From contig KV908419.1 in the NCBI GenBank assembly GCA_002005505.1, positions 133,092 through 165,591 on the forward strand: a DNA stretch of 32,500 nucleotides, read 5' to 3'. The position numbers and the translations under genes are program-made. This DNA is from Botryococcus braunii. Its lineage: Eukaryota > Chlorophyta > Trebouxiophyceae. Shown one piece after another: positions 1 to 32,500 of this stretch; position 1 is the first letter of the stretch, and the number at the start of each line of letters is the position of its first letter. The notes under the pieces are model-generated. The model did no database searches. It was not told where the DNA came from and worked only from the letters and a program-made list of their open reading frames with translations.

Positions 1-67
1 CGAAGAGTGAACACTTGCATGTCCACATGCATCAACATTTCAGTTTAGTGTGGGGATTAATCCTCCC

Positions 68-1308
<1,241 letters not shown>

Positions 1309-1346
1309 TCCAGGACCAGCCATTACGGCTGAAGGGATGACGATGT
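1309..1346 (+). repeat. Copy 1 of a dispersed ~40-bp element
   Basis: CATCCAGGACCAGCC followed by TACGGCTGAAGGGATGACGA. Related copies lie at 4131-4172 and 4246-4292 just upstream of the glucan synthase start. This copy sits beside the LINE relic, so it may be part of that element's 3' tail. Confidence 0.55.
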
Positions 1347-1359
1347 AGCTGTCTAAAAT

Positions 1360-1890
1360 CTAGATCCACCACAAAGAGTTGGATGTCCCTGAAGCATTCA
1401 TGTAGGCCTTTAAAGCGTTAACCACAACCCTTGCAACCCCTTCACCGTCTTGCTACCACATGAAGCGAGTAACTGATCGCACTGGCGGGTGGAAAAGGTG
1501 GCTAAACTGAGATCGAATATGTGCTAACAATGGGCAAATGAACAGGAAATGAATCTCATCCCCCACCATCCCTAGTGAACACCTAGTACAGATCCTCTCT
1601 GGGGGATCCCTTGCCGTCTACCAGGTTGCAGGCTGCAGCCCCGCCTTAGGCTGACCTTTGGAAATGTACCTTTGGACGGGAGACAGTTCCTGGGAGGTAC
1701 ACCGCAGCAGCTTCCACAAGGACTCCTTGTCGAGGAGACTCTGGTCGGACTCTGGTCGGCGACCACTGGTCGTGCACGTGGCCCATGCGGCTGCTCCGAG
1801 TGCTGCCAAATGAACCGGCCGTTGCCAGGTGGCACATTTGGGGTTGGTTGTACAACTGCACATTACATTAAACGGTAGGCAAACTGACAC
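1360..1890 (-). mobile_element. Decayed C-terminal end of a non-LTR retrotransposon (LINE) ORF2
   Basis: Reading the minus strand from about 1620 to 1360 gives a frame with ERICTRCS, then GDEIHFLFICP and HIRSQFSHLF, then RFMW, a TAG stop, and QDGEGVARVVVNALKAYMNA. The C-x2-C, GDE-x-HF-LF-x-CP and FMW...VA order is the usual zinc-knuckle tail that follows reverse transcriptase in plant and algal LINEs; that is family knowledge, not a search. Another TAG at 1618-1620 separates it from the same frame upstream (to 1890), which is less recognisable. No reverse transcriptase or endonuclease domain is visible, so this is a 5'-truncated relic. Confidence 0.6.
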
Positions 1891-3113
1891 TTTCTATTAC
1901 AAATGCGGATGTCTTCTATTTAATCTCCAAACAGCAGACTCGATGGAAGGCAGCTCCATGATGTTTCTGACAACTTAAGCGGCGTGGGTCATCCGACGAC
2001 CAACGAAGGAACCGACCTCAAATTCCTGTCTCACTCAACGGTGAGTCCGGAACTAGAGGAAATACTGTGGATATTACTGTCACTGGGTGAAAGTACGCAT
2101 TCGCTTTACTGCTGAGAACTCCGGACGGCGAAAAGAAGGCCATCAAAAACGCAAGATGCCATCTTTTTCCATACTTGGCTTGAACAGAGCCAAAATATAG
2201 CTTTTCAATGATTATGATGAATCTATTTGCGTCCAATTACCCATGACCCAGGACAGGACGGGACCACTACGTTCGGCAGGTGCTCAGAACACAGACAACT
2301 AGAAAAGCGAATGCAGATCAGTATTCAGTGCAAACTTCTAATTTTTACGTGACAGGGAATGGCATCGCCTCCGCGAAGAATCACAGCCGATGAGGCACAG
2401 AGTGATGGACACCAGGACTATCCGCAAATAGGTGCGTCACGAAACACATTGGTGATTGACCAGACCTTATTTTCCTCCAAAACAATTTCCCTCCTATTGG
2501 GGAAGCCTGCCTCTGCTCGCCCAACGGAGCCTTCGCACCTCAACTCAGTCCCACAGCTTTGCCGCCCTTTCCTACATTGCCTATTATGATCCCCTGTCCT
2601 CCCTGTTTGTTCACCCCCAACTATTCCAGTAAACTCATGTGGTGGAGTGTTGCAAGTGTATGTTTTCCTGTACCGCAGATGTACCAGCTGGTTCAGGGCA
2701 GGGAGGCAGGGTCCAGTACCCTGCTGTACAACGAGCTCCCTCGTCAAAAGGACCCACAAACGAGGACACGTTCTACTCCCCATTGCAGGCATCCAGGCGC
2801 AGCTCGACAGATAAGAGAGTCACTGCAGAGGGCCCCCAAGGAAGTGTAGACAAAGGTATTCCCACAGTAGCATGGGACCTGGTCTGGAAGGCAAGAATCA
2901 TAGACGAAAGGCAGAGAACAAGTGACTGAAGGATGGCCTAATTTGTCAAACACCAACTATTGGTATTTCGAGGAACAGGGTGTCACAGTCCCCTGTGGAC
3001 TTGTGGGCAGAGGCTCCCCACCGTGTCACTTGGGGGTGACAAGGGGGATGTGCAAACAGAAAGACGTGTTGGACACTCCTCCAGTTGCATTTGCCCGCAT
3101 GTTTACGAGCGCG
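1891..3113. other. Non-coding stretch, nothing recognised
   Basis: Mixed-composition DNA without long repeats. A 124-codon minus-strand frame at 2418-2792 has no recognisable motif. I see no RNA gene or transposon signature. Confidence 0.45.
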
Positions 3114-3432
<319 letters not shown>

Positions 3433-4130
3433 TGTGCGTGCGCGCTGATGGCACCAGGACAGGCCCAAAACAGGCACAGATGGGGAGTAAACAATCAGAT
3501 GCATCTTGTGAGATGTGCCTGACGTGAGGAGAGAACGAATCAGCTGGGGCCGCCTCAGCTTGGGCTTTGGCAGCTTGTGACAGCTTGGGGCTTGGGTTGC
3601 CTATGACACACAGAAGGTCAAAGGCTGTCTTCCTATTACGTGTGGCCGTATCAAACACACAACCGTATGGCCAGGGGGTAACAGGGTACGGGCATGTAAT
3701 CTTTCACCTGCACGACCTCACCCGAAGCATGGTTTTGAGTGGAGGATCGTGGGTGAGGTCCCAAAGTGATCTGATGACATGCTAAGCGAAGATGTGGTAT
3801 CAGAATGTTTGCTTACTGATAAGAGCATCAGAAGTTAAAGAGTCGAGGAATTATTATTTAAGACGTTTGAAATTTGATGTAATATTTGAGTAAAAGGTCT
3901 GAGTTCAGGATTAAGCAAAGTCGTGCTGGTCGCAGCTGCAGGGAATGCCGCACCCAAGATGAGGCGGAGCTCGTATACGGGGGAGGGGCCCCCGCCAGCT
4001 CCATACCCTGCCGTGGCAACCCCTCGAGACGTCAAAGGTAAGGCACCTCCTGCCTGATGGCTTCCTGCCCCCAACCCCCCCCCCCTCTCTTCCCAACTTA
4101 GTCCTACAGACACACGCGCTCACAGGTGCA
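3433..4130. promoter_or_regulatory. Upstream region of the glucan synthase gene
   Basis: Unique DNA before the 40-bp element copies. It has an AT-rich patch near 3840-3900. No TATA box or initiator can be assigned with confidence. Confidence 0.3.
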
Positions 4131-4292
4131 GGTTCCGCGTCCATCCAGAGCCAGACGTTAAGGCTGAAGGGATGAAGGAAGAAATGTTGCATATGTGAAG
4201 GAATGTAATGTATGTGAAGGAATGTTACATATGTCACATTTGATGCATCCAGGACCAGCCACTAGGGTTGAAGAGTGATGTGATGACGATGG
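4131..4292 (+). repeat. Copies 2 and 3 of the ~40-bp element, with short tandem repeats between
   Basis: Copy 2 (from 4139) reads CATCCAGAGCCAGACGTTAA then GGCTGAAGGGATGA. Copy 3 (from 4246) reads CATCCAGGACCAGCC then GGTTGAAGAG and ends TGATGACGATG. Between them are short repeats of ATGTGAAGGAATGT. The block ends about 50 nt before the glucan synthase ATG, so it probably lies in the promoter or 5' UTR. Confidence 0.55.
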
Positions 4293-4344
4293 GATTTGGA
4301 ATGCAGTGGCGGCGGCCACGCTCGAGCCGCGTCCGCATTCTCCA

Positions 4345-12168
<7,824 letters not shown>

Positions 12169-13964
12169 GAATGTTGACGCTAAAGCTGCGGATAACGGCG
12201 CAGATCTTCCCTTGTGGAAGGGAAGAAAAGGCCTGAAAGGGAGTCTTCCAAATTGAAAGGAAAGAAGAGAAGCGAAAGGAAAGGAGTCTTCCAAAGTCAA
12301 AGGAAAGAAAAGAAATGCGGAGGGGGAATGCGGAGGGAGCTCGAGCCCCAGGGGAAAGACGGAAAATGATCTCTGCCTCCAAACCAGGAGGGAGAAGGAG
12401 AAGCAGTCGAAGAAGTGGAAGTCGTACTTACGGGAAGTTCAAGAAGTGTATTCTGATGCATCCTCACTGTGGAGGCCTACACGTGCCTCTATGGGCGGGC
12501 CCGGGTCTTGCCCTCCTATGGAGAGCCCTCAGTCATGGAGCGGCCACAGGCCTATCCATAGACAAAACTGTGGTACTTCATAAATCCGTTTCTGTTGATT
12601 TTGGCGATAAACAGGGGCTGAGATAAACAGGGGCTGAGATCAATATTTGCAATAATAGGGCTGAGATTACTCTCAACAGCTGAGTTTTGCAGGTTACTCT
12701 GCACGTCCTAAGGCCCTGACCTCAGCTCGTGAGTGCTGAAGCTCATTGTATAATCCTGGTACGGATTCTGTTGGGTACGGATTCTGAGACCTGGCCAGAC
12801 GCTCGGAAGTCGACTACAGACGGGGCCGTGGAGAGGACCAGGCCATCAGCTGTCCAAATCCGAGCGTCGCAATCTTGAGTTTCTAGCCCAAATCTAAACC
12901 CTGTACACATGTGCAGGATTTTTTGCAAAGTCTGCTTTTGCAATGCCGACGTACGTTAGGCAAATTTTGATTGCGGGAGGCCTGGGGCTGCCAACCGTGG
13001 AAGAGTGCACGTGCCTTCCTAAGACATTCTCTTCATGATAAAGAATGCACTCGTATGATGGGCCAAGCAGTCGTGTGTTTAGAAGAATTGGCTCGAAGCC
13101 ACATTCAAACCGTCAGCAAAAGCACCACTAGCTATAAGAACCTTATTTCGTTCAAACTGTCAGCAAAAGCATCACTAGCTATAAGAACTTAAGTAGTACG
13201 TCAGCCCACCGAAAGCACGCCACACTGTTTTTGTTGTGTCGTGTTTGCAGTTGTCTTGCAAGGCAACAGCAAAAGCCAAACCCACCATGTGGCCTGACTT
13301 CTTTGTTCCGGCGAGTGCATGCCACTGTTGTATGAATATACTTGTTACTCATCAGAATAAGTTATAGGAACGTACACTGCATGTATTTGTACTGATCCTC
13401 CAGGGTCCATACATGTGCTTCACGTGAGTGGACTCTACACCCTTTAGAAGCCAGGTTTTCGTACTGCACCATTGTGCAGGGCCCTGAGATTAAACCGACA
13501 ATGAATATTGCCCTTTTGAGCATTCCCAGTGAGCGTGGTGTGTTGTCCAATTTTCAAGTCCTCAAGAGCTATATAGCTATGTACGGTGAGCTGTAGCGAT
13601 ACACAAAGACCCCATGTAAACAGCATAGCAGTGGTACTAGGCCGTCTCACGTGACATGCACATGCAACTTAAGGTAATGTAAGTCACATTCAGTCACGCA
13701 CTGCAACCTGGAAAACCCCTTTGACCCCTTGGAGCTCAAAGTTGTGCTCCGGGAACTATTGTGTTCTTAAATAATGTTGCTGGCCTCACAGTGAGGGTCT
13801 CACAGCCGCAGGTGTGTGAGACCCCTGCGGGCATGAGAGACGGCTCAGACAGCCCGACGAACTATGGTAGGCCGCATGTAACGAATGAAACATCTGCGCT
13901 GTGCCTTGAAATCGAACTCCGGAGGATCCTTCCTCATTATCGCCTCCCCTACTGTTAAACAATG
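12169..13964. other. 3' flank of the glucan synthase gene with short direct repeats
   Basis: Contains GAGTCTTCCAAA blocks 43 bp apart at 12241 and 12284, a doubled GATAAACAGGGGCTGA at about 12606-12640, and a 47-bp-period duplication at 13104-13192 (TTCAAAC-GTCAGCAAAAGCA-CACTAGCTATAAGAA). TGTAA motifs at about 13615 and 13679 could be algal-type poly(A) signals. No gene is recognisable. Confidence 0.5.
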
Positions 13965-14044
13965 ACAGGGAGGCACTAATTCGACGTTGAGATCGGTGGA
14001 CTATATAGCCTACCAATTTCAACGTCGAATTGGTGCCTTCCTGT
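13965..14044. repeat. 80-nt near-perfect hairpin
   Basis: Left arm 13965-13990 and right arm 14019-14044 are reverse complements over 26 nt with two mismatches, sharing the core AATTCGACGTTGA. The 28-nt loop contains a further partial stem (GGTGG/CTACC). It lies between the two convergent genes. It could be a short foldback element or a hairpin RNA. Confidence 0.85.
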
Positions 14045-14540
14045 GGCTACGAGATTGCCTTGTGACGTGTGTGATGCTCGGAATTACCCGCACTATAACC
14101 CTCATGCTTGACCCAACGGGCATGGGATCAGGCTTGGACAAACCAGGAACTACATTAGGATAGGCTTCACCTCTTATTCTAGCAAAGGAACTACGCTAGA
14201 CAGCATCCGCGCGTGCACGCGCATGTGCGCCTGTGTGCGTGTTTGCAGGTGCAGTGTAGACGTGGCAAAAGGCCTCTGGATCACCTGTCCCAAGCTTGGG
14301 CGGTAGATGGGCGGTAGCCGACCCAGTCACTCGTACCATTCAGCTTACCACAGGAGCGGAATCTGGAATCTAGAGATGATATCGATTGAGCCCTCAATTC
14401 AGCTGCTCATAGAACGCGCAGTCTTGCCAGTCGGGGAGATGCGTTAAAAGGTAAGTAGCATTCGAGGCTATTCAGCTGATCATATATCGTGAGTATTCTT
14501 GGCCGAGCCAACCTTGGAAGGAAAGGAAGCAAGGAGGGTT

Positions 14541-14570
14541 CACGTGCAAGACTACGTAGTCTTGCACGTG
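14541..14570. repeat. Perfect 30-bp palindrome with two G-box cores
   Basis: CACGTGCAAGACTAC is followed directly by its exact reverse complement, without a spacer. Each end is CACGTG, the bHLH/bZIP G-box core, and the centre is TACGTA. Confidence 0.95.
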
Positions 14571-14614
14571 GTATACCGCCAGGGCTGGAGAGACGTTCCA
14601 AGGAGAATCAAATC

Positions 14615-14646
14615 TGTGACGTCAGACTTGGTTCTCTGACGTCACA
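14615..14646. promoter_or_regulatory. Inverted pair of TGACGTCA sites
   Basis: TGTGACGTCAGA at 14615-14626 and its exact reverse complement at 14635-14646 are separated by 8 nt. TGACGTCA is the palindromic bZIP (CRE/TGA-type) core. Function is inferred only. Confidence 0.6.
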
Positions 14647-15125
14647 TCTGGACGGTGGGAGCCTGAGCGTGCATGACCGTAATATTCAGTAGTCCGATAT
14701 TAGCTGGAAACTTTTAATCGATTTTTAAAACACGGGAAGCTCCCTCTCAGAATTCAAAGCGGGGTGCATCACATGGCAGACATGTACAAGGGAAACAGGG
14801 TTGCAAAGGCAATGTCTCATGCGTGTCCAAGAAATGCTCGGCAGTTTTAAAACAAGACTCGAGGAATGAAATTAACAGGAGCTTGTAATTAGCGCACTAA
14901 CTACAATCGATAGTGATTGCCTGCTGGTGGCCATCTGGCCTTCCATCCACGTCATATACTCAACGTTTGGTCTGATGAAATCTAGCTTGGTTCCACCCGC
15001 TGAGCATCTTAAGCTCCGTCCCTTGGAAAATCTCGCATTTCTCCAAGTATATACTTGGTGATACTCCCAACTGAATGCCTTTAGCACCTGCGGATACCCT
15101 AAAACCCTGCGCTTATATTGACTGA

Positions 15126-15352
15126 AATGTAATCAACCGGTGTATGGCGAGACATGGTCTCGTCTCCCGTCTCCCCTCTTATCTTTCATACGGAAGAACT
15201 TTGTCCATCGCGATGCTCCTTGATCAATCTTACATTTCAGTCATGACTAAATTGTAATCAACCGGTGTATGGCGAGACATGGTCTCGTCCCCCATCTCCC
15301 CTCCTATCCTTCATACGGAAGAACTTTGTCCATCGCGACGATCGTGCCCGTG
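15126..15352. repeat. Tandem direct duplication, period 125 bp
   Basis: AATCAACCGGTGTATGGCGA starts at 15131 and again at 15256. About 95 bp match with only a few substitutions, through CATACGGAAGAACTTTGTCC and CATCGCGA. Between copies is TTACATTTCAGTCATGACTA, partly echoing the sequence before copy 1. Confidence 0.9.
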
Positions 15353-16183
15353 CCACTTGCCAGAACCATGCCAGAATACTCAACACCACATTACTCCTTG
15401 TTCCGACATCATCAGGGCAGGAGAGATTACTCAACATCAAATTACTCATCATGCCCCCGTCAGAATCCCCTGCATCTCATGACCAGATGGCCTTCAATGA
15501 TGCAAGATCTCTAGAGACATACCTTGATCGAGAACAGTACCTCAACGCAAAGAGCAGTACAGTCTGGTAAGTCCCCTCTCCCCGTACAAGTCACCAAGAC
15601 TCAAATCAAACAAGTCCGCCGGCGTGCCCCATGGCCCGTGCACCCACATGGGTCACATGGGGCAGAATGCAACCTAATCGCAACACCAAAGTCTGCATCC
15701 ATCATTTCCCGTGTGGCCCACTTAAAACTCACGCTGGCTCTGTTAAAACTCACCATGCATACATACGTGGGGAAAGGGACGTATTTGCAGTGCTTTCATA
15801 ACATTTCCTCCGCATGTGCCGGGTCATGCCCATACTTCACACTTTTCCCAAAACACACCACGCATGCCTTTCTCGCCACACCGTCCGCTCCTCCTGCCGC
15901 ACCCGGGCACCAAACCCGCACCAATCTGTGGGCTCCTACGGCCAGGTTCCGACCAGAGACGTGCAATTGGTATCATTAAAAATGCAGTGTATTGAGCATC
16001 ATCGCGCGAGCCGTAGAGGAAGGCTGCAGAGGGGATTCTTGGCACGGCACATGTCAGAGCCATGTGTGCAGGCCACATGTGCCTACACTGAATTTGCCGC
16101 CGGACCTCATGCGCATCATGGCACGCGGAATTTGAAACGAATGTGGAAAGTCAAAGTTGTGATGTGGGTGACCCTCTGGGCCC
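15353..16183. other. 3' flank of STT3, nothing recognised
   Basis: Expected to include the STT3 3' UTR (minus strand). A 151-173 codon plus-strand frame pair at 15524-16335 shows no motif, and one of the two runs into the STT3 final exon antisense. Confidence 0.45.
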
Positions 16184-29355
<13,172 letters not shown>

Positions 29356-30880
29356 GGTGATGTGATAAGCTCCACCTCACAGATTTATGCCATTGTCACT
29401 CTTAACATTGATTGTGTGGAGCCATCTTCTGATCTGAAATGACCCAGAGATCCACTTCAGAACCTTGTTTGTCTCTCTACTTGGTAATGTCCAACCCGTA
29501 TTCTTCTTTGACTATCTATAGGGTGCAGTAGAATTGATGAGCTGCTCTTGCTTCGAGCACCAGCCTGCTTGCACCTCGGCACGGCGTAATGTTCCCGCGC
29601 GAGTTCGCGACTGCAAGAACCGCGTAAGATCTGTCATGTGGATGGGCGGTACGTCATCACACCTTCTGATTCGCAAGGTCCACGCTGCAGCACCATCATT
29701 CTTCCTGGCTGTGTTCACATTTCACTTCTATGGTACGTCCATTTCTCTTCCAAGGTTGGATATACTTTTAGGATCCTCCGTCAGTATATCTGATTTTTCT
29801 TCAAAATCGTACTAACATGCCGCTGACTTAGCATACTGAAAAAATGAGAGGCACCTCATGACTTGGAAGGTTGTTCACTGGCTGAACTTTAAAGTTTGTT
29901 GCGGACCTCTTTGTTACAGAAGGTCTGGACAACGGCAGAGCTAGCTGCAGGAACAAGAGGCAGGAGGATCTCAAACCATCAGTACTCGGGCCCCGAGGTT
30001 GCGCTTCAAAGCCAATAGCCAAATTTGGCTATAATGGGCCAATCAAAGTACCCATGACGAGACAGCTGTTGCTGCAGACCATTCCTTGCCGCCCTCGCTG
30101 CTGCTGCTGCTGCTGCTCCTCCTCCTCCTCCTCCTCCATCCCGGTCCTATTCCACTTCATTCTGCTCCCCCCCCCCCCTCCCACACACACAGCCAGCCCT
30201 GCAGGACTGAAAAGGAAAAGGGGAAGTGAGGGCGTTACGAGACTTGCAAACCTCAACAGGACTGCTACATTCACTTTAACCTTTAAACCTAACAGAGATT
30301 CCAGCTGGCGTTTTTCTGTTGACTGCCGTTTCAGCGGATGTTATCATCGTGCGTGTCGAAAACCCCTGGCTTGCGCGTTACTGGCATGTGGGATACGTGG
30401 TTCGCTAGGATGGTCGGATATGCTTCACTCATCATCTGATTGGAGATTGAGTATTAGGATACGGACACCTTTTTGCCGAGACGCCCCGGCAATCATGCAC
30501 CCCACGCACCCTGTGAATGAGCAGCCCAGACATTGGGTCGAAGTAACCAGTGGTTCTTCGCTTCGAAAGGCCGGTGGCCAGAGGATAAGGTGGGCAGGAT
30601 TGTGGGAAGAACCAAGCCAAGGGAGGTCCCGAGGAAGCATCCTTGCACCTTAGGGCGGAGGTCAGAACAGACCTCTGACTGCCAGGACATACACGCTCCT
30701 GGACCGAGCCTACCCACCCTACTCTACCCACCCTACTCTGATCAGGCTTTACTCTAATCAGTTTAAACAGTAAATTTACTGTACTGAGGCCCACGGATAC
30801 CATTACTTCGTGGTATCGGCAATCGATTGCTCGCAGTCGTTGGAGGGTAAATGCGGATTAAAGAAAGCAGTGGTATATAG
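29356..30880. promoter_or_regulatory. Upstream region of STT3 (minus strand)
   Basis: The STT3 promoter and 5' UTR should lie here. There is a (CTG)n-(CTC)n patch at 30098-30137 and a C13 run near 30168. Opposing frames at 30432-30803 and 30533-30757 show no family motif. No core promoter element can be assigned. Confidence 0.35.
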
Positions 30881-31420
30881 TGAAGAGTCATAAACTCCAC
30901 AGAGGTGGACGATGAGGAAGGCCAACGACCTCCGGAAAAAAGGAGTTGCTGCAGCATAGAAAAAACAACAAAATAGAAACAAGAGTTACAAACTCCGCGG
31001 ATGTGGACCAGGAGAAAGGTCAATTGCCTCGGGAGATGGAGTTGATCTGATAGAGGGCGGTGATGCTCATGTCGATCGGGGCCTGAAGGGTGACGCAAAT
31101 GTGTCACTAGTGTAACTCTCCGCGATAAGCATCGCCACAAACAAGGAAGTCATGTCCCTCGTTACAGACGAGAGGAAAGGAAATGAATGGAAAGGAAAAA
31201 GACGGCGTATTACAAACAGGAAAGAGGGGGGTGTAATCTCCTCTTCTGTAATCCCTGAAAGGAAAAAGACGGCGTATTAAATGCAGGACCAACCATATAT
31301 ATCCCAGCTGGACAGGAAGCAGCGGTTGAAGGCTCTTGATTATTATATGTAGGGCAATATACATAGGGCTGAACCGGGAGCAGCGGTTGAAAGCTCGTGA
31401 TAATATTAAAGTCGTTCCCG
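30881..31420. repeat. Cluster of short tandem duplications
   Basis: GAGT-A-AAACTCC blocks 98 bp apart (30885, 30983), AAAGACGGCGTATTA blocks 67 bp apart (about 31198, 31265), and GCAGCGGTTGAA-GCTC blocks 62 bp apart (about 31318, 31380). Confidence 0.75.
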
Positions 31421-31571
31421 CCATCGGTTGGGAATGTTCAAGGGGTTTTCTAGCGATATATCTCCAAGGGAATGGCTCAATCAAACGGTTCTCTAGAGAA
31501 CACTTCTCCCGGAAACACGTAGCTACGTTTTTCCGGACATCTTCCACATGGTTCTCCAAGTGTTCACAATG

Positions 31572-32078
31572 TCACTGAGGACATTGTACGGCGTCCCCGC
31601 CTTTAAAGCTTGGGAAATTTCCCAAGCTCCCACTGAGCAATACAGCATTTGCTTGATGACATAAAAAGAAGTCAAACCCCCGCACCATCCCCAAACAAAT
31701 CCGTCCCCCAACCCTAAACTCGCACATCAACCCCCCCCCCCCCCCCCACAATAAGGGAGCCGCGCAGCCAGCTGCCGCCCCACGGCCCGAGCAATCAATC
31801 AGCATTTCCATTCCAAAAAACCTCACACGGCAGGTGGGGAGGGGGGTGAGCACAGTCAACTCAAGGGGCGGTTTCTCCACAGGTCCGCAAAGACAAATGC
31901 GAAAATCAAACACAAATGTTATCCCTTCAGCCAGAATGGACATAATGTGATGTAATGTAAAATTACCATCCTTCCACGGCCACTCCTCACTCTCTTCCAG
32001 CCAGCAGCCGTTCTTAGGCAAGCCGTACATTCCACAGGTTATGCCGCCTTCTCCCTTCCCCTCCTCGTTCCTCCCCAA
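31572..32078 (-). other. Unexplained 168-codon open frame
   Basis: The first half (GMYGLPKNGCWLEESEEW and on through FDFRICLCGPVEKPPLELT) is not low-complexity. The second half crosses a C17 run at 31731-31748 (poly-Gly). I recognise no family, and the two halves may not belong together. It could be an exon of a gene continuing beyond the window, or chance. Confidence 0.2.
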
Positions 32079-32500
32079 CTATTGCCTTCTGGATGCCACA
32101 CGTCTCCTTAGTGGATGCCGCCCTTTCCCTTCCCCTCTTTGCTCCGCCCCGTCCTCCCGCCCGACATTGAGAAATCACATGTGGCTGGTGGAAGCGCTCC
32201 TTGACGCCGCTATAATTTTTCCCACTGCATCATTCTTACTCCCTTCTCCCTCCCAGGTTCCCCATCACAATGACTCATTCCCCCAGGGGACCTTCTAGTA
32301 TTGTCATACATTCTACAAGCTGCTCCGTCTCATCTCCTCACCCTGGCCCCCTCCCTCCCGCCCCCACCCGTCCCCCTCTCCTCTTGCCCGTGGGCCACCT
32401 TCTCGCAATGTCCTACTCTTTAAAAGCAGCCTTTTTGCCTCCTCCGTGCCACGTGCTCTTCCTCCGCACCCCTCCCCACTCTCATCTTCCCGATGGGGTA
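32079..32500. other. Pyrimidine-rich window end
   Basis: CT-rich DNA with a doubled GGATGCC-C-C block at 32090-32125. No gene is recognised. Confidence 0.4.

Noticed and set aside
1360..1620. Reassigned TAG/TAA codons (glutamine), as in some green algae
   Set aside because: None of the 1436 codons in the two rebuilt genes uses TAG or TAA, so the TAGs in the LINE relic are better read as decay.
14995..15016. ACCCGCTGAGCATCTTAAG resembling the start of 28S rRNA
   Set aside because: Only short blocks match and flanking sequence does not continue as rRNA.

Overview
The window is nuclear DNA of an intron-rich eukaryote. TGCAG-type acceptors, frequent GTGCG and GTGAG donors, a short cellulose-synthase-like enzyme, a plant-type CCCTAAA telomere motif inside an intron and the decayed tail of a non-LTR retrotransposon together suggest a green alga (chlorophyte/prasinophyte or streptophyte). 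The taxon is inferred and I cannot name a species.

Two complete protein genes lie tail to tail. On the + strand (4345-12168) an 11-exon gene encodes a 658-residue family 2 glycosyltransferase of the cellulose-synthase type. On the - strand (29355-16184) a 14-exon gene encodes a 778-residue STT3, the catalytic subunit of the ER oligosaccharyltransferase. I rebuilt both exon by exon; every junction keeps the reading frame and all catalytic motifs are present. Both products are polytopic membrane glycosyltransferases, one expected to make a wall or extracellular beta-glucan and the other to N-glycosylate secretory proteins. They are neighbours without evident co-regulation.

Layout: 1-4344 is non-coding DNA upstream of the glucan synthase gene, with microsatellites and a LINE remnant at 1360-1890. 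12169-16183 is the shared 3' intergenic region, with a hairpin, a perfect 30-bp palindrome, a TGACGTCA pair and direct repeats. 29356-32500 lies upstream of STT3 and holds short duplications and one unexplained open frame. Introns carry very long (GT)n, (CT)n and (CA)n tracts, homopolymer patches, minisatellites and a 1-kb foldback.

The most unusual pattern is that introns of both genes contain tandem, decayed copies of the adjacent exon edge together with its splice site. The clearest is a 91-bp unit carrying the STT3 WWDYG catalytic motif, repeated three to four more times in the upstream intron. Similar echoes flank STT3 exons 6 and 8 and exon 7 of the glucan synthase gene. A second pattern is that the dinucleotide tracts are nearly always (TG)n on the sense strand of whichever gene holds them, often starting about 35-130 nt after the 5' splice site.
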